A stretch of DNA of 64,000 nt from Mycolicibacterium aubagnense. GTDB lineage: Bacteria; Actinomycetota; Actinomycetes; Mycobacteriales; Mycobacteriaceae. Shown piece by piece: positions 56,201 to 64,000 of this stretch (the stretch's first letter is position 1; every line of letters begins with the position of its first letter). Below the pieces are notes generated by a model, which saw only the letters and a program-made list of their open reading frames with translations, ran no database searches and was not told the origin of the DNA. A program made the position numbers and the translations under genes. The stretch is taken from NCBI RefSeq assembly GCF_010730955.1, contig NZ_AP022577.1:5456001-5520000 (forward strand). Reading direction: 5' to 3'.

Positions 56201-58768
56201 TCAGGAAGAGCTGACCGCCATCAACCGACTGACGGCCGCGCTCACCCGGTCACGGTTGCCCGCGCCGGTGCGCACGATCCACGACGTCAGGTGCTCGAGC
56301 AGCTCCCGGATCTCCAGCAGGGCCTGAATGCGCTCGCTCTCATCGGTTTTTCCGGTCAGTACCTCGGACCACAGGGCGTCGAGATCGAGGATGTCGCGCA
56401 CCGTCGCGTACGCCATCGCCACGTCGGACGTGCTGACCGAAAGACGTTCCTGCATGCGGTAGATGGTGCCCGGGCCGACCCGGTTGATCAGCTCACCGGC
56501 CACCGAGGTCGCGACGATCTCGCGGCGAAGTGGGTGGTTCGCGATCTCTGCTCGTGCCTGCTCGGCAATGGTGGCCGGAAAGTACTGCTCCAGGCGGCCG
56601 ACGAACATCTCGTGATCCGGCACGTCGGAAGCCAACAGCTCCTGCGACACCAGGTTCTTGGATTGCGCCAGCAGCACAGCGATTTCGGGTCGCGTCAGTC
56701 CGAGTCCGATGGCGCGACGGCGATCCAGTTCCTGCTTCGACGGCAGCCCCTCGACATCGGGATCGACGCCGGCCACCTCCTTGAGGTTGCCGATGAGCCT
56801 GATGTGCCGGTCCAACAGAGAGCCGGCCTCGGCCGCAGCCATGCTGATCGCCAGGATCTGGTCGGCGTTGTCGGTGAGCACCCGCGCAGCGACGTCGTCC
56901 GTCGCTTCCGCGAGCAGCGTATTGCGAAGGGCCGTATCGATGTTGCCGGAGTCCAGCGCGATCTTCAGATTGACTTCGAGGTCGGAAGTGGCGACTCCTG
57001 CGGCGTTGTCGATGAAGTCGGCGTTGACCCGGCCGCCGTTCAGGGCGAACGCGATACGCGCCTGCTGGGTCAGACCGAGGTTGCCGCCCTCACCGATCAC
57101 CTTGCAGCGCAACTGTGATGCGGTGATGCGCACGCGGTCGTTGGTCTTGTCCTGGGCGTCGGCGTCGGTCTCGTCGTCGGCGCGCACGTAGGTGCCGACG
57201 CCACCGTTCCACAGCAGGTCGACCGGTGCGCGCAATACGGCGTTGATCAGCTCGTCGGGAGTGCATTCGGCGGCCGTGATGCCCAGCCTGGCCCGGGTCT
57301 GATCCGACAGCGGAATCGACTTCGCGGCCCGGGACCACACGCCACCACCCGACGAGATCAGCGCCGGGTTGTAGTCCTGCCAGCTGGACCGGGGGAGGGC
57401 GAAGAGCCGTGCCCGCTCCTGATATGACGCTGCGGGGTCTGGGTTCGGGTCGAGGAAGATGTGCCGGTGGTCGAAGGCTGCGACCAGCTTGATGTTGCGG
57501 GACAACAGCATTCCATTGCCGAATACGTCACCGGACATGTCGCCGATGCCGGCGACGGTGAATGGCTCGACGTCGATGTCATGACCGGCTTCGGCGAAGT
57601 GCCGGCGTACCGACAGCCACGCGCCGCGGGCGGTGATACCCATGGCCTTGTGGTCGTATCCGGCCGATCCGCCCGAGGCGAAGGCGTCGCCGAGCCAGAA
57701 GCCGTATTCAGCGGCAATGGCATTGGCCAGGTCCGAGAACGTGGCGGTGCCCTTGTCGGCGGCCACGACGAGGTAGGCATCCTCCCCGTCGGGGCACACG
57801 GTGCGGTCGGGATGGCGGACGGCGCCGTCCACGATGTTGTCGGTGACATCGAGCAGACCGCGGATGAAGGTGCGGTAGCCCTCAGCGGGATCGACAGTGG
57901 CCGCACGCAAGACGAAGGCACCCTTGGCCCCCGTCGGCACGATCGGGGCGTTCTTGACGGCCTGCGTCTTCATCAAGCCCAGCACCTCGGTGCGGAAGTC
58001 CTCGGCGCGGTTGGACCAGCGGAGCCCACCACGGGCGATGGCGCCACTGCGCAGGTGCACGCCCTCGACGGCGTCGGAGTGCACGAAGATCTCGCGATAG
58101 GGGACAACGGGTCCGGTGATCGACAGCCGCGACGAGTCGATCTTGAACGATACGTAGTCCTTGGGGCGGCCGTCGGGCCCGACCTGGAACCAGTTGGTGC
58201 GCAACGTCGCACCGACGAATGCGTGCAGAGCCCGTCGGATCCGGTCGTCATCCAATGAGGTCGCGGCATCCACCAGACCGCTGACCTCGCGATCCGCCTG
58301 CTCGACGTCCGCGGCGGCGTCCGGGTTGAACCGGGCGTCGAACAGCGCCAGCAGCGCGTTGACGAATTCGGGCGCGGCAACCAGGGATTCGACGATGTAG
58401 TCCTCCGAGAGCCCCAGCCCCGTCTGCCGGACGAACCGGCACGCGGCGCGGACCAGTACCGCCCGGCGCCAGTCGATGCCGGCCGCGGCGATGAGCATCG
58501 CGAACCGGTCGACGTTCCAGCGCCCCGCGATGGCGGCCTCGCATGCCTGCGCGACCAGGTCGCGTGTCGATTCAGAGAGCGAGAGGTCGCCGAACTCGTA
58601 GCAGTGCCCCGCGTCTTCGGAGTGGTGGTAGGAGGCGACGCGCAGGCCGAAGGACTCGAACATGGCGCAGACATCGGCCAGGAGCGGCGGATGCCCGGGC
58701 CACTGGATGCGGGCGTGGTTGTTCAGCCCGTCGGCGTCGAAAGACACCCGGGCAGCGGAATTCTGCAT
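56201..58768 (-). CDS. Short-form NAD-dependent glutamate dehydrogenase
   Basis: 855 aa from ATG 58768. It matches the catalytic and C-terminal parts of the large NAD-GDH family: RGGLRWSNRAEDFRTEVLGLMKTQAVKNAPIVPTGAKGAF holds the glutamate-binding and catalytic Lys residues, GIGDMSGDVFGNGMLLS the nucleotide region, and the helical C-terminus ends RTGAGNRDRVSAAVSRL. Known members are about 1100 or 1600 aa (M. tuberculosis Rv2476c is about 1600), so the long N-terminal ACT-type regulatory part is missing. It oxidises glutamate to 2-oxoglutarate and ammonia. It follows gabT-gabD on the same strand after 62 bp and could recycle the glutamate made by GABA transamination. Confidence 0.88.
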   Translation of the reverse strand: MQNSAARVSFDADGLNNHARIQWPGHPPLLADVCAMFESFGLRVASYHHSEDAGHCYEFGDLSLSESTRDLVAQACEAAIAGRWNVDRFAMLIAAAGIDWRRAVLVRAACRFVRQTGLGLSEDYIVESLVAAPEFVNALLALFDARFNPDAAADVEQADREVSGLVDAATSLDDDRIRRALHAFVGATLRTNWFQVGPDGRPKDYVSFKIDSSRLSITGPVVPYREIFVHSDAVEGVHLRSGAIARGGLRWSNRAEDFRTEVLGLMKTQAVKNAPIVPTGAKGAFVLRAATVDPAEGYRTFIRGLLDVTDNIVDGAVRHPDRTVCPDGEDAYLVVAADKGTATFSDLANAIAAEYGFWLGDAFASGGSAGYDHKAMGITARGAWLSVRRHFAEAGHDIDVEPFTVAGIGDMSGDVFGNGMLLSRNIKLVAAFDHRHIFLDPNPDPAASYQERARLFALPRSSWQDYNPALISSGGGVWSRAAKSIPLSDQTRARLGITAAECTPDELINAVLRAPVDLLWNGGVGTYVRADDETDADAQDKTNDRVRITASQLRCKVIGEGGNLGLTQQARIAFALNGGRVNADFIDNAAGVATSDLEVNLKIALDSGNIDTALRNTLLAEATDDVAARVLTDNADQILAISMAAAEAGSLLDRHIRLIGNLKEVAGVDPDVEGLPSKQELDRRRAIGLGLTRPEIAVLLAQSKNLVSQELLASDVPDHEMFVGRLEQYFPATIAEQARAEIANHPLRREIVATSVAGELINRVGPGTIYRMQERLSVSTSDVAMAYATVRDILDLDALWSEVLTGKTDESERIQALLEIRELLEHLTSWIVRTGAGNRDRVSAAVSRLMAVSSS

Positions 58769-58830
58769 GGGAGAACTACTCCGGTCTATTTACTTGGAGG
58801 TCTGCGTGTTGGGCAGAGGGGCGACGGAAT

Positions 58831-60285
58831 CTATTGCAGCGCGATGTACTTGGTCTCGAGGTATTCCTCGATGCCCTCGCTGCCGGCTTCACGACCGATT
58901 CCGGATTCCTTGATGCCGCCGAACGGCGCGGCCACATCGGAGATCACGCCACGGTTGACGCCCACCATGCCGGCCTCGACCGCCTCGGCGACCCGCAGCG
59001 CACGGTCCAGGCCCTGCGTGTAGACGTACGCCGCCAGGCCGTATTCGGTGTCGTTCGCGGCATCGATGCCGGCCTGCTCGCCGTCGAATCCGATGATCGC
59101 GGCGACCGGCCCGAAGATCTCCTCGCGCAACAGGCGCGCATCGGCCGTCACGTCGGCGAGCACCGTCGGCGGGTAGAAGAAGCCTTCGCCGGGGGCGGGT
59201 TTGCCACCGGTGGCCACCGTGGCGCCCTTGCTGACGGCGTCCTGGACGAGCTCGTCGACCGTGGCGCGCTGCTTGGCGGTGATGAGCGGACCGACCTGGC
59301 TACCGCTTTGGTCGCCGGGGCCGGTGTTCAGCGCCGCCATGCGGGCGGCGAGTTTTTCGGTGAACTCGGCGCGCACCGCGTTGTCGACGTGGATGCGGTT
59401 GGCAGCCGTACAGGCCTCACCCATGTTGCGCATCTTGGCGGCCATGGCACCGTCGACTGCGGCGTCGAGATCGGCATCATCGAACACCACGAACGGAGCA
59501 TTGCCACCGAGTTCCATCGAGGTGCGCAACACCCGATCGGCGGACTGCGCCAACAGCTTTCGTCCGACACCGGTGGAACCGGTGAAAGTCAGCTTGCGTA
59601 GTCGCGGGTCCGCCAGCAGCGGTCCGGTCAGGCCGGCGGCGTCGGTGGTCGGCAGGATGGACAGCACACCGGCAGGCAGGCCGGCGTCGGCGAACACCTG
59701 GCCCAGCAGGAGCATGGTCAGCGGAGTCTCGGCCGCGGGCTTGACGATCATGGTGCAGCCGGCCGCCAGGGCCGGCCCGATCTTGCGGGTGCCCATCGCC
59801 AGCGGGAAATTCCACGGCGTGATCGCCAGGGTGGGGCCGACGGGCTGCTTGGTCACCAGGATGCGGCCGTTGCCGGTTGGGGACTGCGTGTAGCGGCCGT
59901 TGATCCGGACCGCTTCTTCGGCGAACCAGCGCAGGAACTCGCCGCCGTAGTTCACCTCACCCTGACTCTCCGCCAGCGGCTTTCCCATCTCCAGTGTCAT
60001 GGTCAGGGCGAAGTCGTCGCGGCGTTCCATCACCAGTTCCCACGCGCGCCGCAGGATTTCGGCGCGCTCGCGGGCCGGGGTGGCGGCCCATGAGGACTGT
60101 GCGGCAACCGCTTCGCCGAGGGCGCGGGCGCCGTCGGCGGGCGAGGCGTCGGCGACCTCGATGAGCACGGCGTCCGTCGCCGGGTCGTGCACGGCGAACC
60201 GCGCTCCCGTGGATGCGGGCACCTGCAGGCCACCGAGCCACAGTTCGGTGGGCATGGACTCGAGCAGCGTGGCGCGGTCGATCAT
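58831..60285 (-). CDS. gabD: Succinate-semialdehyde dehydrogenase
   Basis: 484 aa from ATG 60285. Aldehyde dehydrogenase superfamily: TPWNFPLAMGTRKIGPALAAGCTMIVKPA, FTGSTGVGRKL for cofactor binding, the general base Glu in MELGGNAPF, and the nucleophile Cys in GEACTAANR. KESGIGREAGSEGIEEYLETKYI at the C-terminus is typical of GabD. It oxidises succinate semialdehyde to succinate. The ATG overlaps the gabT stop by 4 bp, giving strong pathway support. Confidence 0.93.
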   Translation of the reverse strand: MIDRATLLESMPTELWLGGLQVPASTGARFAVHDPATDAVLIEVADASPADGARALGEAVAAQSSWAATPARERAEILRRAWELVMERRDDFALTMTLEMGKPLAESQGEVNYGGEFLRWFAEEAVRINGRYTQSPTGNGRILVTKQPVGPTLAITPWNFPLAMGTRKIGPALAAGCTMIVKPAAETPLTMLLLGQVFADAGLPAGVLSILPTTDAAGLTGPLLADPRLRKLTFTGSTGVGRKLLAQSADRVLRTSMELGGNAPFVVFDDADLDAAVDGAMAAKMRNMGEACTAANRIHVDNAVRAEFTEKLAARMAALNTGPGDQSGSQVGPLITAKQRATVDELVQDAVSKGATVATGGKPAPGEGFFYPPTVLADVTADARLLREEIFGPVAAIIGFDGEQAGIDAANDTEYGLAAYVYTQGLDRALRVAEAVEAGMVGVNRGVISDVAAPFGGIKESGIGREAGSEGIEEYLETKYIALQ

Positions 60286-61622
60286 CGGGCCGCCGCCATT
60301 TCGCGCACGATGTCACCCAGCACTGCGATGCCCTCGTCGAGCAGTTCGTCACTGATCACCAACGGCGGGAGCAGCCGGATGATGTTGCCGTACGAGCCGC
60401 AGGTCAGGACGATGACGCCGCGCTTGAATGCCTCTGCCGCAATGGCTTTCGTAAGTACTGGATCGGGCTCATTCGTTCCCGGTTTGACGATCTCGATGGC
60501 CAGCATGCCGCCGCGGCCACGGACGTCGCCGATGACTCCGGTGTCGCTCAGCGCCTGCAGCTTCGGCAATACCGAGGCTTCGATGGCGCGGGCCCGGACG
60601 GGCAGGTCCATCTCGGCCATGGCGTCGAGCGTGGCCAGTGCCGCGGCGCAGGCGACGGGGTTGCCGCCGTAGGTGCCGCCCAGGCCGCCGGGATGTACGG
60701 CATCGAGCAGGTCGGCGCGGCCGGTGATGGCGGCCAGCGGCATGCCGCCCGCGATGCCCTTGGCCATGGTGATGATGTCGGGGACGATGCCGTCGTGCTC
60801 GGAGGCAAACCACGCGCCGGTCCGGGCAAAGCCCGTCTGCACCTCGTCGGCGATGAACACGACGCCGTTGGCCTTGCACCAATCAACAAGAGTGGCAAGG
60901 AATCCCGGCGCGGGCACGATGAAGCCGCCCTCGCCCTGAACGGGTTCGATGATCACGGCCGCGAGAGAAGCGGCGCCGATCTGGGTCTCGATGCGGCTGA
61001 TGGCGGCCCTGGCCGCGGCTTCGCCGGTGAGCCCGTCGCGGTAGGGGTACGACGCCGGCATCCGGTAGATCTCCGGCGCGAACGGACCGAACTGGGTCTT
61101 GTAGGGCATGGCCTTGGCGGTCAGCGCCATCGTCATGTTGGTGCGGCCGTGGTAGGCGTGGTCGAAGGCGACCACGGCCTGGCGGCCGGTGGCCAGCCGC
61201 GCCACCTTGACTGCGTTCTCGACGGCTTCGGAGCCCGAGTTGAAGAATGCGGTGCGCTTCTCGTGGTCGCCGGGGGTCATGGCATTGAGCCGCTCGGCCA
61301 GTTCCACGTAGCCCTCGTAGGGGGTGATCATGAAGCAGGTGTGGGTGAACCGGGCTGCCTGCTGCGCGACCGCGGCGGCGACAGCGGGATGCGATGCGCC
61401 GACACTCGTGACGGCGATGCCCGAGCCCAGGTCGATGAGAGAGTTGCCGTCGATGTCGACGATCACACCGCCGTCGGCGTCCGCCGCGTAGACCGGGGCG
61501 GAGGAGCTCACGCCGCCGGCGACCGCGGCCTGCCGCCGCGCCGACATTTCGGCCGATCGGGGACCGGGCAGCGCGGTGACGATGTTGCGCTTCTGCGCCA
61601 GTCGATAGGTGATGTCGGTCAT
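60282..61622 (-). CDS. gabT: 4-aminobutyrate aminotransferase
   Basis: 446 aa from ATG 61622 with AGGAG upstream. Class III PLP-dependent aminotransferase: FFNSGSEAVENAVKVAR binds the PLP phosphate, FDHAYHGRTNMTMALT stacks the ring, IADEVQTGFARTG contains the PLP Asp, and TMAKGIAGGMPLAA the Schiff-base Lys. It transfers the amino group of GABA to 2-oxoglutarate, giving succinate semialdehyde and glutamate. First gene of gabT-gabD-gdh; an AraC-type regulator gene lies just upstream on the same strand. Confidence 0.95.
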   Translation of the reverse strand: MTDITYRLAQKRNIVTALPGPRSAEMSARRQAAVAGGVSSSAPVYAADADGGVIVDIDGNSLIDLGSGIAVTSVGASHPAVAAAVAQQAARFTHTCFMITPYEGYVELAERLNAMTPGDHEKRTAFFNSGSEAVENAVKVARLATGRQAVVAFDHAYHGRTNMTMALTAKAMPYKTQFGPFAPEIYRMPASYPYRDGLTGEAAARAAISRIETQIGAASLAAVIIEPVQGEGGFIVPAPGFLATLVDWCKANGVVFIADEVQTGFARTGAWFASEHDGIVPDIITMAKGIAGGMPLAAITGRADLLDAVHPGGLGGTYGGNPVACAAALATLDAMAEMDLPVRARAIEASVLPKLQALSDTGVIGDVRGRGGMLAIEIVKPGTNEPDPVLTKAIAAEAFKRGVIVLTCGSYGNIIRLLPPLVISDELLDEGIAVLGDIVREMAAAR

Positions 61623-61761
61623 CGGTTGCTCCTGGTGATCGAACGGCTTGTGCACTGCTGATTCTTGGCCGTTCGAGCCGCGATGGCCATGTCCAGGTTG
61701 TCGATTTGGAGTGGCCGCGGCGCTCCATTTTGTCGCATCCGTGGCGCGCCGCCGGGAACGG

Positions 61762-62775
61762 CTACCGCGACCTGCGGAAGTAGCTCGGCGCGGTGCCTTC
61801 CCAGCGCTTGAACGCGTGGGTGAAGTTGGCCGTTTCGGCATACCCCAGATAGCGGGAAATCTCCTCCACCGACAGGTCCTGCTGGAGCAGTTCGACGGCC
61901 AATTGGCGGCGGACCTCATCGAGCAACGCGCGGTAGGAGGTGCCTTCAGTGGCCAGGCGACGGCGCAGGGTGCGGGGATCGACGTGCAGTTCGTCGGCGA
62001 TGGTCTGCATGGGCGGCAGTTCACCGGGGTTGTGCAGCAGCCGGCTGCGGACCTGCCCTGCGACGCCGACGCGAGACAGCCTGCGTTCGAGCACGTCTCG
62101 GCATTGTTGTTCGAGCTTGCGCGCCGTGTTCGCGTCGGCGAGTGGCGACGGCATGTTCAGAACTTCATGGGTGGCGGCGACGCGGTTCGTGCGCTGGCCG
62201 TGACGTACCGCGGACTGAGGGAGCTGCCACAGCTCGGCGAGCTTTGCGGCGCGGTCGGCATCGAGTGTTGTCTCCGCCCACGCAGGTGTCAGCGCCAGGT
62301 TCGCGCCCTGGGTCGCGGCGACGAATCCGGCGAGGTCGCGCTCGACGATGAACGGTCTGACATCCGTGGGCAATTCACTGTCATCGCCCACCAGGTAGCC
62401 GTATTCGTCGTCGGTCTCCACCGAGAACCGCAGGTGGGTGGGGGAGAGCGCGAGATAGGGCAGGATCAGCTCTACGCCCTGTCGCAGGGTGGGGCCGGCC
62501 AGGATCAGAAAGCCGAGCAAGCCGGCCCGCCCGAGTGTGGAGTGCAATCCCACCTCGATGCCGACGCCCGGCCTGTCACCAAGTCCCGCAATGAGATTGC
62601 GGATGACGTCGAATTCCTGGTGCGCCCAGATTTCGGCGTTCTCGTCATCGAGGCCGGCTTCGGTCAGTCCGCTACCCGCGAGACATTCCGTGAGCGTCAT
62701 CCCATGTGCGATGCCGCCCTGCACCATGATGCGGACGCCTTCGGTGCCCCGCGGCACCGCCCAGACCGGGGTCAT
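61762..62775 (-). CDS. AraC-family regulator
   Basis: 337 aa from ATG 62775 (MTPVWAVPRGTEGVRIMVQGG); the frame is open further upstream without support. The N-terminal 200 residues fit the arabinose-binding-type domain of AraC/OruR-like regulators; the C-terminal 90 residues carry two helix-turn-helices (MQTIADELHVDPRTLRRRLATEG and SVEEISRYLGYAETANFTHAFKRWEGTAPSYFRR). It sits between the gab operon (same strand, 139 bp upstream of gabT) and the divergent desaturase gene, and may control either. Confidence 0.9.
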   Translation of the reverse strand: MTPVWAVPRGTEGVRIMVQGGIAHGMTLTECLAGSGLTEAGLDDENAEIWAHQEFDVIRNLIAGLGDRPGVGIEVGLHSTLGRAGLLGFLILAGPTLRQGVELILPYLALSPTHLRFSVETDDEYGYLVGDDSELPTDVRPFIVERDLAGFVAATQGANLALTPAWAETTLDADRAAKLAELWQLPQSAVRHGQRTNRVAATHEVLNMPSPLADANTARKLEQQCRDVLERRLSRVGVAGQVRSRLLHNPGELPPMQTIADELHVDPRTLRRRLATEGTSYRALLDEVRRQLAVELLQQDLSVEEISRYLGYAETANFTHAFKRWEGTAPSYFRRSR

Positions 62776-62895
62776 TCCCACTGTCCGAAAATACCAAATC
62801 GACGTCCCGTTGGAACATTCAATCGGTTGGCCGGCGTCCGTAGCGTTTTCTCCGAGACGCAACCGACGGTGGTTGCCCGGAAGACGGAGTGTCGA

Positions 62896-64000
62896 ATGTC
62901 GCCAGTTGAAGTGGTCGATCGGGCGGACAGTCAAACCGCCGCGCGAACGGCGCTGCCGGATCCGGGCGAGCAGGTACCCAAGTTGGCGTGGCCGACGGTC
63001 GCGCTGTTTCTTGCGGGCGCAGTGGCATTCGCCGCGTCCACCGTCGCATACCTTGTCGGCGCCGTGCCGACATGGGTTCCCATTGTGGTCAACGCGGTGG
63101 TGTCCTTCACGATGTTCACCGTCGCTCACGACGCCATCCACTACGCCATCAGTTCCACCCGTTGGGTCAACGGATTGGTCGGACGGTTGGCGGTGCCGTT
63201 CGTCCAACCAATGATCTCGTTCCCCTCGTTCGGGTTCATTCACATCGAGCACCACCGGCATTCGAACGACGACGAGAACGATCCGGACACCTTCGCCTCC
63301 CATGGGCCGGCGTGGCAGCTGCCGCTTCGGTGGGCATTGCTCGACGTGTCCTACGGCGGTTATCTGATCCGCAAGTTACGTGGTCGCCCGAAGGCGGAGG
63401 TCGTCGAAACCTTGGCGTGCGTGACCATTTCGGTGGCCGGATTGATCGTCGCGTCGATGTCGGGCCACTTTTGGACGCTGGCCGTCGTCTTCATCATCCC
63501 GCAACGGATCGCGGTTGTGGTCCTGGCGTGGTGGTTCGACTGGATGCCGCACCACGGCCTGGAGGACACCCAACGCAGCGACCGCTACCGGGCGACCCGA
63601 ACCCGCGTCGGCATGGAGTGGCTCTACACGCCGTTGATGCTGTCGCAGAACTACCACCTGGTGCACCACCTGCATCCGTCGGTGCCCTTCTACCGGTACA
63701 CCAAGACCTGGCGCCGCAACGAGGAGGCGTACCTGGACCGGGGCGCCGCGATTTCCACCGTGTTCGGGCAGGAGCTCAACTCCGACCAGTTCCGGGAGTG
63801 GAAGCAACTGAACGGCAACCTCGGTCGACTGCTGCCGGTGCGGATGCCGGCCCGCTCGAGTTCCCCGCATGCGGTGTTCCACCGGATTCCGGTGGCCGCG
63901 GTCGACCCGATCACCGCCGACAGCACATTGGTGACCTTTGCCGTTCCCGAGGCGCTGCAGGATCAGTTCCGCTTTGAACCGGGCCAGCACGTCTCGGTGC
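62896..64000 (+). CDS. Fatty acid desaturase/hydroxylase fused to a ferredoxin-reductase-like domain (3' end outside window)
   Basis: 368 codons from ATG 62896 (GGAG upstream), running off the right edge. Residues about 30-320 are a membrane desaturase with the three His boxes HDAIH, HIEHHRHS and HLVHHLHP and two hydrophobic hairpins. From about residue 328, HRIPVAAVDPITADSTLVTFAVPEALQDQFRFEPGQHVSV begins the flavin domain of a PaaE-type oxidoreductase, so a flavin plus 2Fe-2S module probably follows outside the window and supplies electrons. It would desaturate or hydroxylate a lipid or alkyl chain. Divergent from the AraC regulator. Confidence 0.88.
   Translation, partial: MSPVEVVDRADSQTAARTALPDPGEQVPKLAWPTVALFLAGAVAFAASTVAYLVGAVPTWVPIVVNAVVSFTMFTVAHDAIHYAISSTRWVNGLVGRLAVPFVQPMISFPSFGFIHIEHHRHSNDDENDPDTFASHGPAWQLPLRWALLDVSYGGYLIRKLRGRPKAEVVETLACVTISVAGLIVASMSGHFWTLAVVFIIPQRIAVVVLAWWFDWMPHHGLEDTQRSDRYRATRTRVGMEWLYTPLMLSQNYHLVHHLHPSVPFYRYTKTWRRNEEAYLDRGAAISTVFGQELNSDQFREWKQLNGNLGRLLPVRMPARSSSPHAVFHRIPVAAVDPITADSTLVTFAVPEALQDQFRFEPGQHVSV

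Overview
The window is high-GC, gene-dense actinobacterial DNA and almost certainly comes from a mycobacterium, most likely an environmental, fast-growing Mycolicibacterium-type species. The evidence is the mycothiol gene mshC, the complete Pup-proteasome locus (mpa, dop, pup, prcB, prcA), MTB12/LppK-type exported proteins, a 13E12-family HNH protein under an exact mycobacterial SOS box, an EspR-like regulator and a DosR-like box. No PE/PPE gene, insertion sequence, prophage, tRNA, rRNA or CRISPR array was seen. From memory of M. tuberculosis H37Rv, the block mshC-SDR-PAC2-metH-hisE-hisG-DUF4126-recB-trmI-lppK-mpa-dop-pup-prcB-prcA follows the order Rv2130c to Rv2109c. That backbone is broken by an accessory stretch of about 17 kb (roughly 24.2 to 41.8 kb).

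1-9.9 kb: purine catabolism. Divergent uraD and urate oxidase face each other across a palindrome. They are followed by a split xanthine dehydrogenase (separate FAD subunit; fused 2Fe-2S/molybdopterin subunit), a nucleobase permease fused to a degenerate OHCU-decarboxylase domain, guanine deaminase, the XdhC maturation factor, a MocA-like cytidylyltransferase and a second deaminase-like protein. Together they would import purines and take guanine through xanthine and urate towards allantoin.

9.9-24.2 kb: conserved core with mshC, an SDR, a DUF1254 lipoprotein, a PAC2 protein, metH (behind a predicted SAH riboswitch), a HAD phosphatase, a sugar porter, the SOS-boxed 13E12 protein, hisE-hisG and a DUF4126 membrane protein.

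24.2-41.8 kb: accessory region. It holds a flavoprotein disulfide oxidoreductase, an ArsR-SRPBCC-flavodoxin operon, an EspR-like regulator among small orphan membrane and exported proteins, an organosulfur monooxygenase operon (DszC-like, SsuD-like, SfnB-like) with an MFS transporter, a DosR-boxed membrane protein plus NRAMP-like transporter operon, a DUF5709 relic, half of an NRPS condensation domain, and a thioesterase that is co-directional with recB.

41.8-51.5 kb: RecB-family nuclease, trmI, MTB12-family proteins and the Pup-proteasome genes. A 19-bp repeat is embedded in the coding sequences of metH, trmI and the membrane protein beside dop.

51.5-64 kb: amine and GABA catabolism. A TetR gene diverges from aguB-aguA across a perfect palindrome; then come a serine hydrolase and a TetR gene sharing a double palindrome, gabT-gabD followed by an unusually short NAD-glutamate dehydrogenase, an AraC regulator, and a desaturase fused to a ferredoxin-reductase-type domain that runs off the right edge.
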